Of a stretch of DNA of 40,517 nt, positions 34,291 to 40,517 are shown piece by piece. Every line of letters begins with the position of its first letter. Positions within the stretch are counted from its first letter, which is position 1. The stretch is taken from the NCBI GenBank assembly GCA_003222535.1, contig QHWJ01000298.1, positions 1 to 40,517 on the forward strand. Reading direction: 5' to 3'. Below the pieces are notes generated by a model, which saw only the letters and a program-made list of their open reading frames with translations, did not search any database and was not told the origin of the DNA. This DNA is from Acidobacteriota bacterium. Its GTDB lineage: Bacteria > Acidobacteriota > Vicinamibacteria > Vicinamibacterales > CAVVIG01. The translations under genes and the position numbers were made by a program.

Positions 34291-35076
34291 ATGAACTTGC
34301 TCAAATCTGTGGTGGTGTGTTCGGTCCTCAGCCTTGCAGCGTTTGCGACGCCCGTCCGCGCGCAAACGGGATTCGTGAATATGGTCGATCACATCCACCT
34401 CGCCGCGCCCGATCAGGCCAAGGGCGCCGAGTGGTATCGCGCCCATTTTGGCGCGGAGCCGACTCCTGAAGGACCCGATCGCATGATGTTGGGAACGACG
34501 CGGCTGATCTTTCAAAAGACCGAGGTGCCGAAGCCCAGCGAGGAAAGCGTCCTCAACCTGATAGGCTTCTCAGTCGCCGATCTCGACGCGACCATCAAGA
34601 AGCTGCAGGCCGACGGCGTCAAGATGGTGATGCCACCCATGATCATGCAGGGCATGAAGATGGCCCAGGTCGTCGACCCTTGGGGCATGCTGATTGACGT
34701 GGTCCAGGATCCGCAAAGGCTCGGGCTGCATCACGTGTACCTGCGGTCGCCGAACCCGACGGCGTCGCTGGCGTGGTTCGCCGACATGTTCGGCGGCAAG
34801 GTCACGAAGTACAACGGGCAGGTCGAGGGCATCAATTACGGCGGCGTGTGGCTCCTCGCGAAGAAAGGTGACGCCACGCCGAGCGCAGGGCACGCGTTCG
34901 ACCACATCGGGTTCCGGCCGATCAACGTCGACAACGCGGTGGTCGCGATGAAGGCGAAGAACGTGAAGGTGACGACCGAGCCCAGGGACCTCGTGCTGGC
35001 GAGCGGGACGTCCATGCGCCTCGCCTTCATCGAAGGCCCCGACGGGGTGAGGATCGAGTTGGTGCAGCGCCGGTAG
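34291..35076 (+). CDS. exported VOC (glyoxalase-like) protein
   Basis: 261 residues. A clear signal peptide (LKSVVVCSVLSLAAFATPVRAQ) sends it to the periplasm, which is unusual for the glyoxalase/bleomycin-resistance/dioxygenase superfamily. Two VOC modules follow: NMVDHIHLAAPDQAKGAEWY with VVDPWGMLIDVVQ, then LHHVYLRSPNPTASLAWFAD with AFIEGPDGVRIELVQR. His and Glu residues at the usual metal positions (HIHL, HHVYL, DHIGF, IEL) suggest a metal site. Its reaction cannot be told from sequence. AGGAG lies before the ATG at 34291, and a terminator follows the stop codon. Confidence 0.85.
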   Translation: MNLLKSVVVCSVLSLAAFATPVRAQTGFVNMVDHIHLAAPDQAKGAEWYRAHFGAEPTPEGPDRMMLGTTRLIFQKTEVPKPSEESVLNLIGFSVADLDATIKKLQADGVKMVMPPMIMQGMKMAQVVDPWGMLIDVVQDPQRLGLHHVYLRSPNPTASLAWFADMFGGKVTKYNGQVEGINYGGVWLLAKKGDATPSAGHAFDHIGFRPINVDNAVVAMKAKNVKVTTEPRDLVLASGTSMRLAFIEGPDGVRIELVQRR

Positions 35077-35080
35077 TCGC

Positions 35081-35098
35081 GCCAGTCAATCGACTGGC
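35081..35098 (+). terminator. stem-loop after the exported VOC gene
   Basis: GCCAGTC-AATC-GACTGGC, a 7-bp perfect stem 4 bases after the stop codon, followed by TCTTGTTC. Confidence 0.65.
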
Positions 35099-35146
35099 TC
35101 TTGTTCAATCGCCGGCAGATATGGTCACTTTTGGCTCTCAAGGCAG

Positions 35147-36928
35147 CTACCGGCCGCATGCAGCCGCGATGGCCCAATCGCCCGTCGTCGACTGGCGCCA
35201 GTAACGCACGGCCGGAACCGGCGCGCCGCCCGTCGACTCAATCTGGACGAAGCTGTAGCAGGGCGCGAGATCTTCGGGTTGGAGTGACGCCAGCAATTCT
35301 TTTTCCGGCACGCCCCGGTCGCTCGCGAGCCGGTCCAACTGAACCGGCGTGATCGTGCGCTGCCATGCGCCGTCGTTGATCACAATCGGCGCGAGTGCTC
35401 CGCGGACAGGCGAGAAGCCCTCCATCGGAATCTTCAACAACCCGCCGCTGATCATGTTGGCGGCGGTCTGCGAGCGGTCCGGCAACTGCGTATGCCCGTG
35501 CACGAAGACCGACGGCCGCGCGCGACCGGACAGCCGCGTGGCGACCGTCTCGAGGTGGCGCGCGAAGGCGACGTCGCGCGATCGCCAGAAATAATCGAAG
35601 ACCGCGCCGCGCGACTCTGTCGTGCGCGGGCACTCGGCGACCACCGGTCCGCGCGGCTGGAACTGTGTGACGGCAGGCTCGAAACGGCGCCGCGCCCGGC
35701 GCATGGCCGCACGATAATCGCACACCGCGACGATCTCATCGTCGCCCAACTCCTCCATCGATTTTGCGAGCCGCCCGTCCGCCAGCGCTTTCGCCGCCAG
35801 AGGCTTGAGACGATCGTCATCGGGCAGGCTCGACACCAGGAAGGACGGCCCTTGCGCGCGAACCTGTGCCACGTCCCACGTCGGCGGCTGGACCTCGCCG
35901 TCGTCGAGCTCCATGCGGAACTGCTGCCACGACATCGTGAACAGCAGATAGCGCACCAGCGGCGCCGCGAGATCGCCGATATCGGCCGGGTCGGCGGCGA
36001 GCGCGTATTTGACGCCGATTCCCGAGGCGACGACGTTGTCGATCACTGGATAGCGGGGCTCGTATCGGTTGTACAGCTCCTGGATTACCGCTTCGCCCCA
36101 GGGACGCGCCAGCTGCTCACGGCCGCCGCGCCGCACGAAGGGCGACGGCCAGCTCTCGAACCGGTGCGCGCTCAGGCCGATCTGATGGCCGTGCTCGGCG
36201 TACACCTGATCGTCGGCCGAGGACCAGTAGCCCGACGCCGTCACTTCCACACGGCCTGCGGGCGCGGCGAGCGCGTGCTCGACCTGCCGGCTGACGCCGG
36301 GGAACAGCAGCGCCGCGTCGTGGTCGCCCGGCACGAACACCACGCGATTCGACCCTCGGCGGGCAAACTGTCCCAGTGCCTTGACGTCGGCCTCATGCGC
36401 TCGCAGCACGCGCTCGAGTCGCGCGAGTGCCTCGACTTCGGTGCAGCCAAGGCCCGCGGCGGCACCCGCGCAGTTGCCGTCGGTCGACTGCAGCAGCTCG
36501 AACGTGTCGCCGTTCAGAATCAGGTCGACGGCGCTTGCGCTTTGACGGTCGACCGCGGCAAGGAAGGCCGCGAATTCAGGCGACCACCGGAAGTCCTCGT
36601 ACGGATGCCACTTGCCTGACTGGTCGCGACCAGGGCCCATGTGAAGGTCGCTCAACACGACAATCGTGCGCGCGCCGACACTCTGTGGTACGTCGAATCC
36701 GGCTTTAGAGCTTGTGAAGAAATACGACGTTGAACGCAGAGCTCGCAGAACTCGCGGAAAAACCTCGAGCATTTTCTCTGCGGGTTCCGCGGTCTCTGCG
36801 TTGTACGTGGTTCCTTCACACGCCCTTTCAGCCGAACCGGCCAGTACGTCGTGCCTGGCTTCAGCCGGACCCATGGCGCCGACAGTAATCCCGGCCAGCA
36901 ACAACGCCTGAACGACCCGCGCACTCAC
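35147..36928 (-). CDS. exported calcineurin-like metallophosphoesterase
   Basis: 593 residues from GTG 36928. The signal peptide is at the start (VVQALLLAGITVGAMGPAEA). The calcineurin-like core gives the dinuclear-metal motifs in order: VLSDLHMG (about 93-98), ILNGDTFE, FVPGDHD, YAEHGHQ and VHGHTQLP. The large insert between the HGHQ and VHGHTQ motifs (over 200 residues) is longer than in typical phosphoesterases. Residues 41-68, between signal peptide and core, are encoded by a dispersed CGCAGAG-type hairpin repeat, which has inserted in frame. The GTG is 2 bases past the stop of the upstream PQQ-like gene, so the pair is likely co-transcribed. The substrate (phosphodiester, nucleotide or lipid phosphate) is not known. 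Confidence 0.82.
   Translation of the reverse strand: MSARVVQALLLAGITVGAMGPAEARHDVLAGSAERACEGTTYNAETAEPAEKMLEVFPRVLRALRSTSYFFTSSKAGFDVPQSVGARTIVVLSDLHMGPGRDQSGKWHPYEDFRWSPEFAAFLAAVDRQSASAVDLILNGDTFELLQSTDGNCAGAAAGLGCTEVEALARLERVLRAHEADVKALGQFARRGSNRVVFVPGDHDAALLFPGVSRQVEHALAAPAGRVEVTASGYWSSADDQVYAEHGHQIGLSAHRFESWPSPFVRRGGREQLARPWGEAVIQELYNRYEPRYPVIDNVVASGIGVKYALAADPADIGDLAAPLVRYLLFTMSWQQFRMELDDGEVQPPTWDVAQVRAQGPSFLVSSLPDDDRLKPLAAKALADGRLAKSMEELGDDEIVAVCDYRAAMRRARRRFEPAVTQFQPRGPVVAECPRTTESRGAVFDYFWRSRDVAFARHLETVATRLSGRARPSVFVHGHTQLPDRSQTAANMISGGLLKIPMEGFSPVRGALAPIVINDGAWQRTITPVQLDRLASDRGVPEKELLASLQPEDLAPCYSFVQIESTGGAPVPAVRYWRQSTTGDWAIAAACGR
36727..36808. repeat. hairpin repeat inside the phosphoesterase gene
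   Basis: The left arm (ACGTTGAACGCAGAGCTCGC) and right arm (GCGGTCTCTGCGTTGTACGT) pair imperfectly with a short central loop. Same class of simple-word hairpin as those at 5626, 8924 and 13141, but this one lies in a coding frame and keeps it open. Confidence 0.75.
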
Positions 36929-36929
36929 G

Positions 36930-38294
36930 TCACGACCCGCCGGCAAGCGAGAAGCGGGCGATCTCTTCGTCGTTCCTGATGACAATGTGGCGGTTGGCGT
37001 ACGCGGGATGGGACCAGAGCACGTTGGGCAACTGACGACGGCGGACGTACGGGTGAGTCGGCTCGACGAGCTTCGTGCGTCCGATCTCGTTGAACCCCTT
37101 GGGCGAGAGCGTCGCCATCACGAGCTCACCGCGGTCGTTGTTGATGAAGAACCGCTCGCCATTGCGGACAAAGAACGCCGTTCCGTACATGGCGTGCTCC
37201 TTGAGCAGCGCATCCGTTTTCCACATCAGCCTGCCGGTCGCGGCGTCGAGGCAGCGAAGCTGCCCGTCGTTGTCGATGCCGTACACGTAGCCGTCGGAAA
37301 TCACGGGTGTGCTGATCACGGAGTTGAGCGTGTTCGGCGTGTCGCGGGTCATCCCCCGATCCTGCTCGCCCGGCCCGGACCAGAGCAGCGAGGCGGCGGG
37401 CTTGACAGCGTCGAGCCTCAGCATCCGCGCGCCTCCGTATTGGGACGTGAAGAACAGATACGGACCGCTGCGCACGGGCGTCGCGACGACGATGCCCATC
37501 TGGGAGCGATGCTCGATCTCCCAGTACACCTTGCCGGTCGACGGATCGAGTGAGCTGAACCCGGCCGGATGGAAGATGATGAGCTGCCGGACGCCGCCGA
37601 CCTCAAAGATGATCGGCTGGTTGTAACCGGGCTCCGTGTCGGATGAGAGCGCGCGCCAGATTTCTTCGCCCGTGCGCTTGTCGAGCGCCATCACCTTGGC
37701 GTCGGGCTCGCCGCCGACCAGGCAGATCAGCCGATCGCCGTCAACGAGCGGCGCGCCGGTGATGCCCCACGACGGAATCGACGTGTTGAAATCCGTGACG
37801 TAGTCCTTCTGCCACAGCACACGGCCCGTGCTCACGTCGAGCGCAAGCAGATTGCCCATCGCGCCCAGCACGTACACGCGATCGCCGTCGACGGTCGGCG
37901 TCGCTCGCGGTCCGATCGCGTAGACCAGTTGCAGGCCGCTGTAGTTGGTCTGCCATTCCCGCGTCCACAGCACCTGTCCGGTGCGCTCGTCGAGCGCCAT
38001 GGCGCGCTCGATGGCCTGGTTCGCCTTGACGCGCCGCGAGTCGGTGACGAACACGCGACCGCCGGCGACGGCAGGTCCGGCGTAGCCGGCGTTGACCGGC
38101 GTCCGCCACGTCGCGGTCAGGCCGCGTTCAGGAAAGTTTTCGAGGATCCCGGTCTCGTTCCAGACGCCGAGACGGCCTTTCCCGCGCCACTCCGGCCAAT
38201 CGTCTCCACGCAGCGTGACACCGGCTGCCGCGACGGTGATCAACAACGAGAGCGAAATCGTTCCTATCGAGGAACCGCGCTCAGACGCTCCCAT
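36930..38294 (-). CDS. exported PQQ-like beta-propeller protein
   Basis: 454 residues. The signal peptide region (GTISLSLLITVAAAGVTLRG) is followed by DDWPEWRGKGR, a start seen in many exported PQQ-like quinoprotein-type propellers. Blades carry the GxVYxLD/W motifs of PQQ repeats: RVFVTDS, RTGQVLWTREW, RVYVLGAMGNLLALDVSTGRVLWQ, KRTGEEIWRA, STGKVYWEIE, YVYGIDNDGQLRCLDAATGR. No clear catalytic or cofactor residue pattern of alcohol or glucose dehydrogenases is seen, so it may be a scaffold such as BamB-like proteins. It is the first gene of a pair with the metallophosphoesterase. Its presumed promoter is at 38631 and the leader would include palindromic element copy 4. Confidence 0.85.
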   Translation of the reverse strand: MGASERGSSIGTISLSLLITVAAAGVTLRGDDWPEWRGKGRLGVWNETGILENFPERGLTATWRTPVNAGYAGPAVAGGRVFVTDSRRVKANQAIERAMALDERTGQVLWTREWQTNYSGLQLVYAIGPRATPTVDGDRVYVLGAMGNLLALDVSTGRVLWQKDYVTDFNTSIPSWGITGAPLVDGDRLICLVGGEPDAKVMALDKRTGEEIWRALSSDTEPGYNQPIIFEVGGVRQLIIFHPAGFSSLDPSTGKVYWEIEHRSQMGIVVATPVRSGPYLFFTSQYGGARMLRLDAVKPAASLLWSGPGEQDRGMTRDTPNTLNSVISTPVISDGYVYGIDNDGQLRCLDAATGRLMWKTDALLKEHAMYGTAFFVRNGERFFINNDRGELVMATLSPKGFNEIGRTKLVEPTHPYVRRRQLPNVLWSHPAYANRHIVIRNDEEIARFSLAGGS

Positions 38295-38392
38295 GTGATG
38301 TGCCCCGCACTTCCTGATCGTTGGTCTTGGCCGACGGCAGCTTCAATAAGAGACGGCGACCGGAGAACTCATATCAGACCTAAGTGGCCCGC

Positions 38393-38612
<220 letters not shown>

Positions 38613-38630
38613 ACGGACCACTCAGCGCGG

Positions 38631-38658
38631 ATTATCGCCGTGGGGCAGAAGGTGTCAA
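38631..38658 (-). promoter_or_regulatory. sigma-70 type promoter of the PQQ-like/phosphoesterase genes
   Basis: On the minus strand TTGACA (38658-38653), 16-base spacer, GATAAT (38636-38631): perfect -35 and a five-of-six -10. Over about 45 bases it is nearly the same as the deacetylase promoter block at 23086-23130. Transcription would start near 38624 and read through element copy 4 before reaching the gene at 38294. The 38659-38814 stretch beyond it shows nothing I can identify. Confidence 0.65.
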
Positions 38659-38814
38659 GGACGAAACGCGCGCGTGGCTCTGTTCAGGACGAGCTGAGCC
38701 GGCTGTTTGATCGGACCGTGGATCTCTGCACCGCAGCGTCGCTGAGCCGCTAAACCGAAGTTCCTCGGGCTTCGAGACAGTATCCCGCTGATACGGTTGA
38801 AGAAGCGCCAATAC

Positions 38815-40450
38815 TCACCTTCCGTGTACTGGCAACAATCCAAGCAGCTCGTACGCCCGTCGCTGGATGGGCGTCGGTGCCGGAACCTGTGTGAACGTCA
38901 GCTTCGAATCGTCAGACTTCAACCGGTACGTGTTCCGCGCGCGACTCGCCAACTCCGCGATCAGACTCTCAAAGCTGTGCACCGGGAGCCCATCCTGCGT
39001 CGTGTGCGTCGCCTTCTTCGCCTTCGCGGACGCGGTGGGTTGTGCCGGCAGGACGGGATCGCGACGCGGCCGGGCCGCGGGCAGGTCGTGGTCTTCGAAC
39101 AGCATCGGGGCCAAGGCGCGACGCATGTGCCACTCGACATAGTAGGCGAGCACACAGAGGAAGATATGCGCGGGGACACGCGCCTCGGTCCGGTGGCGAA
39201 TCGGCCGCACCAGCACATCGATCCCTTTCAGGCACCGGAACGCGCGTTCCACCTGCGACAGGCTCTTGTAGGTCCGCACGGTGTCGGCCGCCGAGAACCG
39301 CTCGGCCGGCTCGCTGGTTCGAATGACATAGATACCATCCAACTTCGCTTCAGCTGCGATCGCCTCTTCGCGCCGCATCCACTGAAAGGTGCCCTCACCG
39401 ATCGTCAGCTGATAGTGCTTGCCAACTTTGTGGCGCTCCAGAATCTTGCCCGCCTTCAGGCCGATCGCCGAGGCGGCCAACGGTTTCTTCGTGCGGCGCG
39501 CGACGTCCCGTGCGAGTTTCGTCAGGCCCTGCTCGGTCGCCTCCAGCAACGCCTGGCGCTTGCGGCTCCGCTCCTGGGCCAGCACCGGGTTGTAGCAGGC
39601 CATCAAACGTTCCCCAGGGAAGTCCGGGGAACTGATCTCCGCCAGATGCTGGTGGTCAAACAGCGAGAGTTGCAGCGCGCCCTGCGTCACGAGCTTGCGG
39701 ATGGCGACACTCGTCAGCGCGGTGATCCACCCGAGCCCCGGCGCCGCCTTGAGCGTGTCAATCTGCGGCTGCGTGAGCATCCCGCGATCACCGACCAGCG
39801 AGTGGGCGCCCGTCGCCATCGGTCAGGACGCCGTAGACAATGATCGGTCGGCCGGTGTGGCCGTCCCGATCATGGCCAAAGCGCGCCAGGGGACAGGTGC
39901 GCCCCTCGTAGTAACTGCTCGAGACGTCGTAGAGCACCACCGCCCCCTCGCGCAGATGCCGCGCCGCCAGCTTCTGTTCGATGCGGTCCTGCCGCGCCGC
40001 CAGCCAATCCATGGCCGCATACAAATCGTCTTCGTCGGCGTCCGCTACGGCCAGTTCCTCGGCGAGCGTGGTGGTATGCCACAGCCGCGTTGTCGCCAGT
40101 TTCGAACACGGATGCAGTAACCGCTCGGCAATCATGGCGACGACGAGATCGCGCTCGCGACTGCGCTTCGTCGCGATCACGGTCTCCAACCCGATTTTCC
40201 GGATCGTCCCTAAGACGGCTTCGACGTGCCCGTGCGGCAGCGTGCGCTCGGTGTCGAACAAGGCCGCCGGTGAGACCAGCATCTCGTCGCGCAACAGACG
40301 CCGAAACAGGTCGATCTTGTGCGGCGGCCACTCGGACAGATTGGCGAGGGTGCGCTTGCGGGTTTTCTTGCCGTCGCGCCAGCCTTCGCGGAGGAGAATC
40401 GCGGGCGGGGAGCTGCGGTTGGGCACCGACTCGATATACATGGGAGCCAT
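38815..40450 (-). pseudogene. IS1634-family transposase, internally deleted and frameshifted
   Basis: N-terminal part from ATG 40450 (MAPMYIESVPNRSSPPAILL, KTRKRTLANLSEWPPHKIDL) to IIVYGVLTDGDGRPLAGR, ending at 39788. The C-terminal part continues in another frame from about 39807 (SLVGDRGMLTQPQIDTL) through a DDE-type region with RTYKSLSQVERAFRCLKGI, including the final catalytic Glu, and ends at 38815. Intact relatives have about 35 residues between the LTDGDGRP and VLVGDRGM motifs; here they are almost adjoining, so roughly 105 bases were lost and the frame changed. It cannot make an active transposase. I found no matching inverted repeats at the two sides (near 40490 and below 38815), so the right end may be lost. 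Confidence 0.85.
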
Positions 40451-40517
40451 TATACATAGTACAGCTCGTCATGTCAACATTTACATGGGAACACATTGTC
40501 GATCGTCACATCGCCGA

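Noticed and set aside
39788-39819. Programmed frameshift producing a full IS1634 transposase
   Set aside because: About 35 residues between the two conserved motifs are missing, so a frameshift alone would not restore the protein.

Overview
The window is a high-GC bacterial chromosome segment. The gene content points to Acidobacteriota, most likely a Vicinamibacteria-type soil organism: three Oar-type TonB-dependent receptors with a carboxypeptidase-regulatory-like N-terminus, a DUF5916 protein, an M13 peptidase, a Tat-exported sulfatase, PQQ-like and PD40 propellers, a PEP-CTERM protein, and many exported hydrolases. This assignment is inference from content; no rRNA or other marker gene is present.

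Layout. 1-5.5 kb: frameshifted tail of a TonB receptor, a palindromic repeat, a haem/copper-monooxygenase-like/TPR fusion protein on the minus strand, and a CBM9/DUF5916 outer-membrane protein on the plus strand. 5.7-8.9 kb: two-gene minus-strand operon with ATGA overlap (PD40 propeller, then serine beta-lactamase-like hydrolase). 9.3-13.5 kb: MBL-fold hydrolase, an AhpD-like peroxidase that appears to be a selenoprotein (in-frame UGA in a CxxU motif with a bacterial SECIS-like hairpin), an SMP-30 lactonase-like protein and a small membrane protein. 13.5-18.4 kb: ATP-grasp ligase, small coiled-coil protein, sulfatase, Ig-repeat surface protein. 18.9-27.5 kb: TonB receptor, remnant and intact polysaccharide deacetylase, then a second full TonB receptor in an apparent operon with a Tat-exported ACMSD-like amidohydrolase. 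28-38.3 kb: PEP-CTERM protein with a candidate sigma-54 promoter, M13 peptidase, trypsin-fold protein lacking catalytic His and Ser, two VOC proteins, metallophosphoesterase and PQQ-like propeller. 38.8-40.5 kb: broken IS1634-family transposase.

Most products carry export signals, so the region is mainly an envelope and periplasm toolkit: receptors import oligomers or large ligands while exported hydrolases act outside the cytoplasm. No single pathway joins all genes.

The non-coding part is unusually structured. Four copies plus a fragment of a roughly 160-220 bp palindromic element share a core but have different self-complementary arms, and most sit at the 3' end of genes, sometimes supplying the stop codon. 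A second class of simple hairpins built from CACGAAG or CGCAGAG words lies in several gaps and once inside a coding region. A promoter block (TTGAC-N16-GATAAT) is repeated upstream of two genes. The two strongest leads are the selenoprotein and the palindromic element family.
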